A DNA stretch of 49,273 nucleotides from an uncultured Deferribacteraceae bacterium (GCA_947313825.1 CAMZNJ010000005.1:1-49273), one strand, 5' to 3'; positions 16,824 to 25,436 are shown, counted from the first letter of the stretch. The notes: generated by a model not told the origin, from the sequence alone. Translations and numbers: made by a program.

Positions 16824-17228
16824 ACTTAAATTTTAGTTCGAAACGCCCCCTCTTTACAAGAATTATTTTTATAGTTTTTTCGTATAACTATTGATTTTAT
16901 ATACTTACGGTGTTATATATAGCTTGTGTAAGGGTGTCGTATGTTGAGTAAAAACAACATATATCTTGTGTGTCGCTTCAATTAAATAAAGCCTCGCCTC
17001 CGCTAACCACTCCCAACTTCCAATGAAGGTTAGCTAATACTAAGGCAGGGCTACTTCCAGACTTATCAGCTTACGCTGTCGTACAAAAATAACTGACAGC
17101 ACAACCGGAAAAGCTCAGTCGCCAACAGGTTACTGCTACCAACTCAGTAGCAAACAGAAAGCTCACCACTAATAACCCCCATTACACAAAAACCGACTAT
17201 TTAAAAATATAGGGGGAACTATTTCACT
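16824..17228. other. Hairpin-rich divergent spacer / cheV leader
   Basis: This 405-bp divergent spacer has no array and no credible coding frame. It is AT-rich near the TPR gene and has an inverted repeat ATGTTG..CAACAT (16941-16960). From about 16990 to 17165 it becomes GC-balanced with successive hairpins: GCTAAC/GTTAGC (17002-17034, inner CTTC/GAAG), GCTGTC/GACAGC (17075-17100) and TGCTAC/GTAGCA (17134-17152). It could be a structured 5' leader of cheV or a small RNA gene; I could not match it to tmRNA, RNase P, SRP, 6S RNA or a known riboswitch. Confidence 0.45.
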
Positions 17229-18218
17229 ATGCCAACACATGCTGACGCTCAAAATACAACCCTTATTGATAGCCAACAAAACATGTCCTTCATCGAGTTC
17301 ACACTCTTCAAAAACGGCAAACCACTACACTACTGCATCAATATCGACCATGTTATTGAAATTTCCGAATTCCCCAAAGTTATCTCAGAAGTGAGCTCAC
17401 AAGACGACTTCGTTTACGGGATTATCAACATACGGAAAAATGTCTTCCTACCACTCTACAACATCGCCTACCGACTACAGCTCGATCACGACGTACTGCC
17501 CAACAAAGCAAAAATCATCGTACTCTACATAAACAGCTCCCTAGTTTCAATACTTGTCAACCAAGTGAGCCGTATTCACAACATCTCTGCAAGACGAATC
17601 ACACTGGCAAGCCCATTCATCAACGCCTCCGTACCCTGCACCTCAGGCTACTTCAAAGTCAAAAACAAAATCGTTCAAATACTCGACATCGAAGACCTGC
17701 TCCAAGCTGCTCAAACCACACACAGTGCCACACACAGTGCCACACACAGTGCCACACACAACAACCCCACTGTGGCAAGCGAACTCCTACAGCGAAACAT
17801 CCTCTTGGTCAACAACTCACACATCCTAAGCAACTACATCAAATACGCACTAAACAACGCCCACACCGGCAACAACACCACAATCGCAAACACCAACCAA
17901 GACGCCATGGCAACCCTCACAACCCTCGAACAAAACCACAACGAACTACCCAGCATCATCATCTGCACCGCCGACTCCCAAGGGAACAAACTCATACACC
18001 AAATACAACACAACCCCAAATACACCATGCCCATCCTCGTCATCCCCCCTGCACATCAGTCCGACGAAGACAAAAACTCCTTCCAAAAACAAATGGAACA
18101 AATGGAACACTTACAGCTCACCAACAAACTACTCATACTCAACAAACCCACAATAACAGACATCACAAACTCCGTTACGCAACTACTCTCGCACTCCGAA
18201 AAACAAACAAATAAATAA
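17229..18218 (+). CDS. cheV: CheV-type chemotaxis coupling protein with a degenerate receiver
   Basis: CheV proteins join a CheW-like coupling domain to a receiver domain and link chemoreceptors with CheA. Residues about 18-160 are CheW-like (FIEFTLFKNGKPLHYCINID, GIINIRKNVFLPLYNIAYRL, YFKVKNKIVQILDIEDLLQ). A linker with THSA repeats (about 164-177) follows. The C-terminal domain (188-315) has the receiver fold, but the DD pair is NN (195-196 in LLVNNS) and the phosphoacceptor position appears to be Thr (ICTADS). Lys306-Pro is kept. It is therefore probably not phosphorylated. AGGGGG precedes the ATG by 12 bases. cpoB follows by 34 bp. Confidence 0.82.
   Translation: MPTHADAQNTTLIDSQQNMSFIEFTLFKNGKPLHYCINIDHVIEISEFPKVISEVSSQDDFVYGIINIRKNVFLPLYNIAYRLQLDHDVLPNKAKIIVLYINSSLVSILVNQVSRIHNISARRITLASPFINASVPCTSGYFKVKNKIVQILDIEDLLQAAQTTHSATHSATHSATHNNPTVASELLQRNILLVNNSHILSNYIKYALNNAHTGNNTTIANTNQDAMATLTTLEQNHNELPSIIICTADSQGNKLIHQIQHNPKYTMPILVIPPAHQSDEDKNSFQKQMEQMEHLQLTNKLLILNKPTITDITNSVTQLLSHSEKQTNK
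17718..17761. repeat. 12-bp in-frame array inside cheV
   Basis: CACACACAGTGC is repeated three times plus a partial copy and encodes THSA repeats in the linker between the CheW-like and receiver-like domains. Confidence 0.88.
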
Positions 18219-18252
18219 ATAAATCATACTACCCAATAAGGGGGGACACACA

Positions 18253-19206
18253 ATGAAAACCACCAAAATACGTAACCTACAAAGCATTCTCAGAGCAACC
18301 CTAATATTAACACTCGTGCCAATACTCTACGCATGTGCACCAGTGGGAAGCACCGGAGGAGATAACTACAACCGCAACGTCGCAAACCTAAACGACGAAG
18401 TTGTCGGACTCAAACAAAGCATCACCGAACTGCAAATCGAAGTTGAACAACAACGACAATTTGTCGACCAACTATCCAACAGCCAAAGCATACAAGACGA
18501 CCTACTCGTTAACCTCAACCAACGCAACAATACCATACAAAACACCGATACACTAAACAACACAGGGTATGTGGCACCAATAACAACAACCACAACAACC
18601 ACAGCTCCCACAGACACAAACCTCAACACTAGCGAAGCATTCAACGCCAATACCGTAACCCTCGAACCTCTGCAAAATGGTGAGGAAGACGAAGTTGTGT
18701 CCAACATCATCATAACACCAGCTAATTCCGGATTCGGACCAAGCTCCCAACCCATAATCGCCACTGAAGCACAGATAAACGAAATAGTGGACAGCGGCAC
18801 CGCAACCGTTGCACAACCACTCCTCATTGTTGCAGAAGGGGAACTATCCCGCAAAGACCTCTACAACCGTGGCTACAGCGAATACTCAAACCAAAACTAC
18901 GCCATGGCCATCAACACCTTCAACGCCTACATCAACCGCTACAACGACGACCTCACCGACAACGCACAATACTGGATAGGGGAAAGCTACTACGCTGAAG
19001 GGAACTATGACCGTGCTTACGTCGCTTTCGAGAAGGTTGGCAAAAACTACCCCGATAGCAACAAAATCTCCGACTCGCTCTACAAAATGGCTGTCATACG
19101 CAACAAACAAGGTGATAGCGTTGCCGCACGGAGCATCGCCGAAAAACTGGTGCAAATGTACCCCGCAACCTCTGCTGCACGTTACGCACGACAAAATATT
19201 CTGTAG
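18253..19206 (+). CDS. cpoB: CpoB/YbgF-like periplasmic TPR lipoprotein
   Basis: CpoB coordinates peptidoglycan synthesis with outer-membrane constriction by the Tol-Pal system. The N-terminus has a lipoprotein signal with lipobox LYAC (Cys about residue 28). Residues about 40-95 form a coiled coil (VGLKQSITELQIEVEQQRQF), as in the YbgF trimerisation region. A Thr/Asn-rich linker follows, and about 200-317 holds the YbgF-type TPR domain (DLYNRGYSEYSNQNYAMAIN, YWIGESYYAEGNYDRAYVAF, VAARSIAEKLVQMYP). It has a GGGGGG ribosome-binding site. tol-pal genes are not in the window, so the name rests on domain order. Confidence 0.8.
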   Translation: MKTTKIRNLQSILRATLILTLVPILYACAPVGSTGGDNYNRNVANLNDEVVGLKQSITELQIEVEQQRQFVDQLSNSQSIQDDLLVNLNQRNNTIQNTDTLNNTGYVAPITTTTTTTAPTDTNLNTSEAFNANTVTLEPLQNGEEDEVVSNIIITPANSGFGPSSQPIIATEAQINEIVDSGTATVAQPLLIVAEGELSRKDLYNRGYSEYSNQNYAMAINTFNAYINRYNDDLTDNAQYWIGESYYAEGNYDRAYVAFEKVGKNYPDSNKISDSLYKMAVIRNKQGDSVAARSIAEKLVQMYPATSAARYARQNIL

Positions 19207-19846
19207 CCTCAAGCTCTGAGCTGGTGGTGCAAATGGGGGGGGGACGTACCCCTGTTACGCACCACCATGCACCACCACGCACCGCCATGCACCACCAACC
19301 GCACCGCCATGCACCGCCACGCACCGCCATGCACCGCCATGCACCGCCATGCACCGCCAACGCACCACCATGCACCACCATGCACCACCACGCACCGCCA
19401 TGCACCACCAACCGCACCGCCATGCACCACCAACCGCGAACATATTAGCCAATTGTATAGTATATGTTATATTATCACACACCCCACAATCCCCCGCATG
19501 CAAAGGCTTTCAGCCTATTCCCCTTGCACCACCGCCCATCACCCAACATTTTATGCAAATAAAATATAAAAAAGCTTGCAATACGTGCAAAAATAAAGTA
19601 TGGTTAGTAGATATTACTTTTTGTAGTGGCTTTGCCCTTCCTTAGCTAACAGAAACAGGGCACCCACTTCAAAAAACAGATATCAGGCTAACCCACCCTT
19701 CTAATATCGATGGCTACCCTGCTAATCTTGCATTTACAACAAAATAACTACTAAGTTAAGTGGTGAAAAGCATAACACTCATCCTGTTTTTTTATAAACT
19801 TTTCATACCTGTCTTCATCACATTTAATACACTTAGGAGGTGCTTT
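19207..19846. other. Spacer between cpoB and the sodium symporter
   Basis: 640 bp. The first part holds a 10-bp array (19259-19437). A possible promoter (TTGCAA, 17 bp, TATGGT at about 19577-19605) follows, then about 240 bp of leader in which GTGG..TGCCC and GGGCA..CCAC can pair (about 19624-19668). No credible gene. The leader could regulate the symporter, but I recognise no riboswitch class. Confidence 0.4.
19259..19437. repeat. 10-bp minisatellite CACCRCCATG
   Basis: About seventeen units of CACCGCCATG/CACCACCATG with occasional CACCACCAAC variants lie 52 bp after the cpoB stop codon. The unit is not a multiple of 3; the His-rich frames across it are artefacts. Confidence 0.92.
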
Positions 19847-21178
19847 ATGAGAGAAAGTTGGGGATCACAATTCGCGTTTCTAATGGCTGCGGCAGGTTCT
19901 GCTGTTGGTCTTGGTAACGTTTGGAAGTTTCCATACGAAGTAAGTAGTGCGGGGGGTGGTGCATTCCTTGTTGCCTATTTGGTAATTATTTTTGCCATCG
20001 GTATCCCGCTAATGCTTGCTGAGTTTGCTATTGGTCGTGCTGGTCAAGGTTCTGGTATTACGGCATTCGTTAATTTGGGCAAGAAAAACTGGGCTGTCAT
20101 CGGTTTAGTCGGTGTTTTTTCTGGTTTCCTTATCCTTAGCTTCTACAATGTTGTTGCTGGTTGGGCGTTGTTCTACTTCAAGGACAGTGTTACGGGCTCG
20201 CTATTCGCTCCTGGTATCGACTATGCTGGCGTATTCACTGGTCAGATTACTGCTGACCTCAGCCCCATATTCTACACTGCGATTATTACCTTTGCTTCCC
20301 TTGGTATTATTGTTATGGGCGTTCAAAAGGGTATTGGTATGTTTGCTACGATATTCATGCCCCTGCTCATTGTGCTCCTTGTAATATTGATGGTGCTCGC
20401 ATTGCGTCTTGACGGTGCCATGGCTGGTGTGAAAATATACCTCACACCCGACTTTGCACGCCTAGCCACTGCTGAAGTTTGGTCTCGTGCTGCTGCACAG
20501 GCGTTCTTCTCCATTAGTATCGGTATGGCTGTGCTGTTGACTTATGCGTCCTACTTGGGCAAAGAGCTTAGTCTTCGTCGTGCGGCTATTACTGTTTCGT
20601 TGGTGGATACGGCTATTGCGTTCCTAGCAGGGTTCATCGTAATGCCTATTGTTGCTGCATTGGGTCTCGATCCTCAAGCGGGTCCATCATTGGTATTTAT
20701 CGCTGTACCGTCGTTGCTTGCAACTATCCCTGGTGGTCAGATATTCTCCATTATGTTCTTCGTAATGCTTCTGATTGCTGCTATTACCTCCATCGTTTCC
20801 ATTATGGAGGGTGCCATTGCCATCTTGAAGGATAGCTTTAATCTTCCTCGTAAGGTAAGTATTTTCATCCTTGGTGGTGCGTTAACAGTTACATCCACAA
20901 TTGCTTCTCTATCGTTGCATCTGTGGTCGGGCTTTACCATCGGCGGAATGAACATGTTCGACTTGTTCTCGTTTGTGGCAGAAACTGTGGGCTTGCCACT
21001 TGGTGCTCTATTGGTATCCATCTTCTTCGGCTACATCATGCCTGCACGCATGAAGCAAGAGATTGATGGTGATGAGCCAAATATGATTACCACTTTGGTA
21101 ATTTGGTCTACAAGAACCATTGCTCCAGCTGTATGTTTGTTCCTACTTTACACAGGAATTACAGGCGTGCTTGCTTAG
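19847..21178 (+). CDS. Sodium-dependent transporter, neurotransmitter:sodium symporter (SNF) family
   Basis: A 443-residue inner-membrane sodium-coupled symporter, probably for an amino acid. The N-terminus WGSQFAFLMAAAGSAVGLGN followed by VWKFPY is the TM1 signature of the family, with the unwound substrate/sodium site. About 11-12 hydrophobic segments follow, including SISIGMAVLLTYASYLGKEL (TM6 region), and the length fits bacterial members. The start is the ATG at 19847 with AGGAGG just upstream; an in-frame ATG at 19760 has no such signal. The facing gene is aspA, so an aspartate or fumarate-related role is possible but unproven. Confidence 0.93.
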   Translation: MRESWGSQFAFLMAAAGSAVGLGNVWKFPYEVSSAGGGAFLVAYLVIIFAIGIPLMLAEFAIGRAGQGSGITAFVNLGKKNWAVIGLVGVFSGFLILSFYNVVAGWALFYFKDSVTGSLFAPGIDYAGVFTGQITADLSPIFYTAIITFASLGIIVMGVQKGIGMFATIFMPLLIVLLVILMVLALRLDGAMAGVKIYLTPDFARLATAEVWSRAAAQAFFSISIGMAVLLTYASYLGKELSLRRAAITVSLVDTAIAFLAGFIVMPIVAALGLDPQAGPSLVFIAVPSLLATIPGGQIFSIMFFVMLLIAAITSIVSIMEGAIAILKDSFNLPRKVSIFILGGALTVTSTIASLSLHLWSGFTIGGMNMFDLFSFVAETVGLPLGALLVSIFFGYIMPARMKQEIDGDEPNMITTLVIWSTRTIAPAVCLFLLYTGITGVLA

Positions 21179-21207
21179 AGCGTACCAAGCAAACATATTC
21201 GACGCAA

Positions 21208-21247
21208 ATAACCCCCGAGAGTTGTATTACTTTCGGGGGTTATTTTG
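21208..21247 (+). terminator. Rho-independent terminator after the SNF transporter
   Basis: A perfect 11-bp stem ATAACCCCCGA (21208-21218)/TCGGGGGTTAT (21233-21243) is followed by TTTT, 30 bp after the transporter stop. Because of symmetry it may work in both directions, but the T-run favours the plus strand. Confidence 0.9.
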
Positions 21248-21275
21248 TGTTCGGTATTCTTGCGAGTGGTTGTGT

Positions 21276-21353
21276 GCGGAACAGCCAGCGGAACAGCCAA
21301 CTGAACAGCCGTGCGTAACAGTCAGCTGAGCAGCCAGCGTAACAGCCGTGCGT
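21276..21353. repeat. Short degenerate repeat between the convergent SNF and aspA genes
   Basis: Units around GGAACAGCCAGC / GTAACAGCCGTGC with period 11-14 bp recur about six times between the transporter terminator and the aspA stop codon. Confidence 0.7.
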
Positions 21354-21381
21354 GCTAGTCGTTGTGCTAATTCTCCCGCCG

Positions 21382-22818
21382 TTACAGAATTCCGAAAATC
21401 TTACGTTTTGTCATCGTGGGGCTAGACAGGTTTTCCGGCACAAGTAGTGCGTCAATCTCTTCCATGGTCATAATCCCTTTGTCCACAGCAATATCTATGA
21501 CCGATCGTCCTGTTGCCAGTGATTCTTTTGCTATGATTGATGCTTTTTCGTACCCTATGTGCGGATTGAGCAGTGTTGCAATACCTATTGAGTTGTAAAC
21601 ACTGTCGTAGCACACTTTTTCGTTTGCTGTAATGTCGGCAATGCAGTTGTGTGCTAGTGTTGAGCAGGCACCTTGCATCCCTTTGATACCTGTGAAGAGT
21701 GAGTACGCTATTATTGGTTCCATGACGTTTAGTTCAAGTTGTCCTGCTTCGCAAGCCATTGTGATTGTGGTGTCGAACCCTACAACTTGGAAGCAGACTT
21801 GGTTTACGACTTCGGGTATGACAGGGTTGACCTTACCGGGCATGATTGATGAGCCGGGTGTCATGGGTGGCAGATTGATTTCGTTGAATCCGGCACGCGG
21901 ACCAGAGGACATAAGTCTTAGGTCGTTGCAGATTTTTGAGAGTTTTACAGCTAGTCGTTTCATGGTTCCTGAGAGGTAGATGTATGCTCCTGTGTCTTGT
22001 GTTGCTTCCACAAGGTTTGAAGATGTTTTCATGGGTAGCCCTGAGAGGTCGGACAGTTTTTTGATTACTTTTGCGGTGTATTTGGGGTGCGAGTTGATAC
22101 GTGTGCCCACCGCTGTGCCTCCCAGATTGACTTCCAGCAATAGTTTCGCGGCTTCACGAACGCGAGTTACGTCTTCGAGGAGTGTGGACGACCATGCACC
22201 GAACTCCATGCCAAGTGTTATGGGCACAGCTTCTTGCAGCTGTGTTCGCCCGATTTTTATAACGCCGCTGAATTCATCCCTTTTGTTGGCGAGTATGCTT
22301 ATTAGTACACCCATGCTGTCTAGTAGTTCTTCGAGCATGAGGTACAGTGCCATGCGTAGGGCTGTGGGGTAAACGTCGTTTGTGGATTGGGAGAGGTTGA
22401 CGTCATCGTTTGGGTGCAGGTGTTGGTAGTCTCCTAGGTTGTAACCGAGGTGTTCAAGTCCGATATTTGCAATGACTTCGTTGAAGTTCATATTAGTGGA
22501 TGTGCCTGCCCCACCTTGAATTGCGTCCACAACAATATATTCGTGGTATTTGCCGGCGAGTAGTTCATCGCAAGCGAATGTTATGCCTGTCAGTGCTTCG
22601 TCAGAGATAAGTCCGAGGTTGTGGTTTGTGATTGCTGCCGCCTTCTTGATGTACGCGAACGAATAAACGAAATGCTCAAATGAGCCAACACTAACATGGC
22701 TAATATCGTACAGACTCATGGCACGTTTGGTTTGTCCACCGTAGTAGACCCCTGCTGGTACACGCACCTCGCCAAGGGAGTCGTGCTCTATGCGATACTT
22801 TGCTTTGTTTTCAGGCAT
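21382..22818 (-). CDS. aspA: Aspartate ammonia-lyase
   Basis: AspA splits L-aspartate into fumarate and ammonia. The 478-residue protein has the fumarase/aspartase signature GSSIMPGKVNPVIPE and the conserved segments GGAGTSTNMNFNEVIAN, HPNDDVNLSQSTNDV and GRTQLQEAVPITLG. The QDTGAYIY and ending KRKIFG resemble aspartase more than fumarase C, and FumC-type enzymes are somewhat shorter. AGGAGG precedes the ATG. It lies downstream of the cyclophilin gene but is separated by a terminator, so it is likely transcribed from its own promoter. Confidence 0.93.
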   Translation of the reverse strand: MPENKAKYRIEHDSLGEVRVPAGVYYGGQTKRAMSLYDISHVSVGSFEHFVYSFAYIKKAAAITNHNLGLISDEALTGITFACDELLAGKYHEYIVVDAIQGGAGTSTNMNFNEVIANIGLEHLGYNLGDYQHLHPNDDVNLSQSTNDVYPTALRMALYLMLEELLDSMGVLISILANKRDEFSGVIKIGRTQLQEAVPITLGMEFGAWSSTLLEDVTRVREAAKLLLEVNLGGTAVGTRINSHPKYTAKVIKKLSDLSGLPMKTSSNLVEATQDTGAYIYLSGTMKRLAVKLSKICNDLRLMSSGPRAGFNEINLPPMTPGSSIMPGKVNPVIPEVVNQVCFQVVGFDTTITMACEAGQLELNVMEPIIAYSLFTGIKGMQGACSTLAHNCIADITANEKVCYDSVYNSIGIATLLNPHIGYEKASIIAKESLATGRSVIDIAVDKGIMTMEEIDALLVPENLSSPTMTKRKIFGIL

Positions 22819-22883
22819 AATAGCCTCCTGAATAAATTTTATAAGAACCGTCTATGTTTAATATTTTTAGGTGGTTTTTATAC

Positions 22884-22942
22884 AAAAAAAAGGCAACCCC
22901 CCCAAAAAATCATACGTAATGACTTGTGTTAGCGAGTTGCCC
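22884..22942 (-). terminator. Terminator after the cyclophilin gene
   Basis: On the minus strand GGGCAAC ... GTTGCC (22936-22942 with 22892-22897) encloses a loop of about 38 bases and is followed by eight T. The loop is longer than usual for an intrinsic terminator; the GGCAAC stem plus T-run recurs in variant form elsewhere in the window. Confidence 0.65.
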
Positions 22943-22991
22943 TCTTAAAATATTGTTGTAAGTGTTCTAGTGGTAACGATAAATGGAGCCG

Positions 22992-23579
22992 TTACTTTTT
23001 ACCTTTCTTAAATGTTACGTTTTTGATAACAATGGGCTCAACGGGAACATTTTGACGCGAACCAACACTCCTAGTCTTCATTTTGGCAATGGCGTCAACA
23101 ACATCCATACCCGAAGTTACCTTGCCGAATACTGTGTATCCGTAACCTAAGGCTGTTTCGTCTTTGAAATCGAGGAAGCTGTTGTCAACAAGGTTGATGA
23201 AGAATTGGTTGGTGGCGGAGTTAGGATCACCGGTGCGAGCCATGGCGATGGTGCCACGAAGGTTTTTGAGTCCGTTATTGGATTCGATTTTAATCGGTGC
23301 ACGTGTTGGCTTGGGTTTTAGTCCAAGATCCAAGCCACCCCCCTGAATCATGAATCCGGGGATAACCCTGTGGAATATGGTGCCTTTGTAGGAGCCGTCT
23401 TCAACGTAGCTCATGAAGTTTGCAACCGTTACCGGTGCTTTTTCGGGGTAAACTTCCACTGTTATGTTTCCGTACAGAGTTTCAAAAGTTACCATATCTT
23501 TAGCAAGCCCCACAGATGCAATCATTGTCATAGCCAGCATGGGCAGTAGTAGTCGTGATCGTTGTAGTATTGTTTTCAT
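22992..23579 (-). CDS. Exported cyclophilin-type peptidyl-prolyl isomerase
   Basis: This enzyme accelerates proline isomerisation during folding of envelope proteins. A signal peptide (LLLPMLAMTMIASVGLAKD, cleavage near GLA) is followed by a complete cyclophilin domain: FMSYVEDGSYKGTIFHRVIP with GFMIQGGG, IAMARTGDPNSATNQFFINL and GYTVFGKVTSGMDVVDAI. The substrate-site residues FHR and QFFI are present. The basic tail ends KKGKK. GAGAGGA precedes the ATG. A GC-rich array separates it from the upstream hypothetical gene. Confidence 0.92.
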   Translation of the reverse strand: MKTILQRSRLLLPMLAMTMIASVGLAKDMVTFETLYGNITVEVYPEKAPVTVANFMSYVEDGSYKGTIFHRVIPGFMIQGGGLDLGLKPKPTRAPIKIESNNGLKNLRGTIAMARTGDPNSATNQFFINLVDNSFLDFKDETALGYGYTVFGKVTSGMDVVDAIAKMKTRSVGSRQNVPVEPIVIKNVTFKKGKK

Positions 23580-23679
23580 CTATTCCTCTCAAAGCTGATA
23601 AAATCAGTTGTTTGGTCGCTCGTTAAGTGGAGTCTTGCTCCTATCCAGATTCACACCAGCAGGAGGGCTGTGGGCAATG

Positions 23680-23861
23680 CTTGTCGCCGTGTGTGGCGTC
23701 GCTGTGCGTTGTGTGTGGCGTCGCTGTGCGTTGTGTGTGGCGTCGCCGTGCGTTCTATCGCCGTGCGTTGTGTGTGGCGTCGCCGTGTGCCGTGTGCGGT
23801 GCTTGTCGCCGTGCGTGGCGTCGCCGTGCATTGTGTGTGGCGTCGCCGTGTGCCGTGTGCC
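23680..23861. repeat. 22-bp minisatellite downstream of the small hypothetical gene
   Basis: Units around GTGTGTGGCGTCGCTGTGC plus GTT (22 bp) occur in three good copies and several shortened ones over about 180 bp. The array ends 14 bp from the stop codon of the gene at 23876. Confidence 0.88.
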
Positions 23862-23875
23862 AGTTACCTGTTGTG

Positions 23876-24523
23876 CTACGCGTAAGTATTTATGAACGAC
23901 TTCGTTGCAGCATCAGCATACCCTTTGTTGGCGGACATGGATTTCATTCCGTATGCCTCGGTGGTGGTGGGTCGTTGCTCGGTATCCGTTGGGTTGGCGG
24001 CGTTCATACGCATGCCCGCACCAAGTCGAAGGGCTAGCTCAGACGATAACCCCGCCATCATCTCTTCACCGGCAACGCCAGAGGCTGCCTCTGTGTAGGT
24101 ATCGGCACCTGTCATGTTGCTCGCCATTACACCGCGAACGGTTTCGGGGGAGTACGTTGTAGGTGTGGTGGAGCTAGGTTGTGGCTGTTGTGGCTGTTGC
24201 ACAAAGCTGTTTTGGAATGAGTCTGACGGCATGGTTCCAAAGGTATTGGCGTTGTTGACGCCATAGTAGGCCATCCCCTCAGGTGAGAAGGAGGCTGTGT
24301 CCGTAACGTTGATAGTTGATTGCGTGGACGTAGTGCCTGTAATCGGTGTGTTTATCCCTTGTGATGGCGACACCATGTTTGTGGCGTTGGTTTCGGTCAT
24401 TTTGTTGGTTGATTTGTTTTCTGATGCGGAGTCCATTTTGGGGGAGTTGCCACTATTGGGCGAAGAGAAATAGTCGTAGTAGCCACCGCTTACAGCACCG
24501 CTGAGTAACGAGTTTATCTGCAT
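23876..24523 (-). CDS. Hypothetical protein, Ser/Thr/Asn-rich, with an SPEG motif
   Basis: A 215-residue protein without signal peptide or clear domain. It is rich in Ser, Thr, Asn, Gln and Met and looks largely disordered. A short segment VTDTASFSPEGMAYYG resembles the D..S(F/L)SPEA tag seen in several flagellum-associated proteins such as FlgM and YjfB-like proteins (from memory). The C-terminal part (GLSSELALRLGAGMRMNAAN, KGYADAATKSFINTYA) could be helical. An AGGAGGA ribosome-binding site directly before the ATG indicates a real, well-translated gene. Function unknown; a motility link is only a hint. Confidence 0.65.
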   Translation of the reverse strand: MQINSLLSGAVSGGYYDYFSSPNSGNSPKMDSASENKSTNKMTETNATNMVSPSQGINTPITGTTSTQSTINVTDTASFSPEGMAYYGVNNANTFGTMPSDSFQNSFVQQPQQPQPSSTTPTTYSPETVRGVMASNMTGADTYTEAASGVAGEEMMAGLSSELALRLGAGMRMNAANPTDTEQRPTTTEAYGMKSMSANKGYADAATKSFINTYA

Positions 24524-24726
24524 GTTGGCTCCTCCTATTTTTCTATTTTCTATTTTTTATGCTTCAGCAGTAACAGTTGTGGCAATGGCGTCGCAAGAAC
24601 TGTAACAACTGTAAGTATTGTTGTGGTATCTAAGTGGGACGCCTGAGAACCATCTTTGTTCCATTATAAATAAATATAAATCAACTTGCAAGTATTTTCA
24701 GTGTCTAAACAATAATTTTTGAGATA

Positions 24727-24928
24727 TGCCGACGTGCCGACGTGTGGTGGTGTGTGTTTGTGTGCTGACGTGCCGACGTGCGGACGTGCCGACGTGCGGT
24801 GGTGTGTGTTTGTGTGCTGACGTGCCGACGTGCGGACGTGCCGACGTGCGGTGGTGTGTGTTTGTGTGCGGACGTGCTGACGTGCGGACGTGCCGACGTG
24901 CGGTGGTGCGTGTTTGTGTGCTGATGTG
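24727..24928. repeat. 52-bp higher-order minisatellite
   Basis: About four copies of a 52-bp unit are present. Each consists of 8-bp steps (GACGTGCC/GACGTGCG) followed by a G/T-rich block GGTGGTGTGTGTTTGTGTGC. Array-within-array structure indicates at least two rounds of expansion. Confidence 0.9.
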
Positions 24929-24933
24929 CTAAT

Positions 24934-24979
24934 AAAAAAGGCACCCACCTCCAGAGCCAGAGCCCTAAGTGTGGATGCC
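24934..24979 (-). terminator. Rho-independent terminator after the pnp/S1 genes
   Basis: On the minus strand GGCATCCAC (24971-24979) pairs with GTGGGTGCC (24940-24948), closed by a 22-base loop and followed by six T. It lies 38 bp after the S1-gene stop codon. Confidence 0.88.
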
Positions 24980-25017
24980 TATCTACTAAACTAGTTTAGC
25001 AGGTGAAGCGTATGTTA

Positions 25018-25290
25018 CTACCCTTCGATTAGTACTTTGTGGGAGATCTCGAAACGACCGTTCCTGTCAAGCCCAAGTACTTTAACGTCAACCATGTCGC
25101 CTTCGTTTAGGTATTCACGAATATCTTCAACACGTTTGTGGTCGATTTGGGAGATGTGTAGCAATGCTTCAACTCCCGGAACAAGTTCAACGAATGCACC
25201 GTATTCCATAATCTTCTTAACTTTAGCGTTGTAGATTTCACCAATGTCCACACCTTCGGTGGAGCGTGCGTTTCTCTTAAAGTCTGACAA
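25018..25290 (-). CDS. Stand-alone S1 RNA-binding protein, near-copy of the PNPase S1 domain
   Basis: A 90-residue protein that is almost only an S1 (OB-fold) domain. Its core, KKIMEYGAFVEL..EALLHISQ..R.E.IREYLNEGD, continuing .DRNGRFEISHKVLI, repeats the C-terminal S1 domain of the PNPase encoded just upstream with only scattered substitutions, and the similarity is visible at DNA level. Start is a TTG at 25288-25290 with AGAGG seven bases upstream. It follows pnp by 146 bp on the same strand and shares its terminator. It presumably binds RNA and could compete with or assist PNPase (inference). Confidence 0.88.
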   Translation of the reverse strand: MSDFKRNARSTEGVDIGEIYNAKVKKIMEYGAFVELVPGVEALLHISQIDHKRVEDIREYLNEGDMVDVKVLGLDRNGRFEISHKVLIEG

Positions 25291-25436
25291 AATAAACCTC
25301 TCTTCTTGGCAACTCGTGCCTTCTTCTCAACGCAATTGCTACTCTGTTTGTAAAGTTAGTATCGGATGTGTAGCAACAGCTTTTTTTCGTCCTTCCCCGT
25401 GATACTTCCCAGGGTGCCCGTTTTATTTATTATTTT

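Larger units (their letters stand above)
24524..25017. other. Spacer between the S1-domain gene and the small hypothetical gene
   Basis: 494 bp. It holds the terminator of the S1 gene (24934-24979) and a 52-bp composite array (24727-24928). The remaining roughly 200 bp next to the hypothetical gene are AT-rich and may contain its promoter, but I see no clear -35/-10 pair and no gene. Confidence 0.5.

Noticed and set aside
16990-17190. tmRNA, RNase P RNA, SRP RNA or c-di-GMP riboswitch in the cheV leader
   Set aside because: No tag reading frame ending in ALAA, no RNase P core motif, no GGAAGG..GCAG SRP apical loop and no GEMM consensus on either strand; only generic hairpins remain.
24727-24928. 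CRISPR array
   Set aside because: Units are contiguous with no unique spacers of constant length, and no cas genes are in the window. The same holds for the other arrays.
24664-24948. Long His/Thr-rich open frames across the 24.7-kb array (and similar frames at 5184-5445, 19094-19645, 23604-24037, 37152-37625)
   Set aside because: They exist only because the repeat unit lacks stop codons in some frames, occur on both strands at once, and have no ribosome-binding site or recognisable domain.
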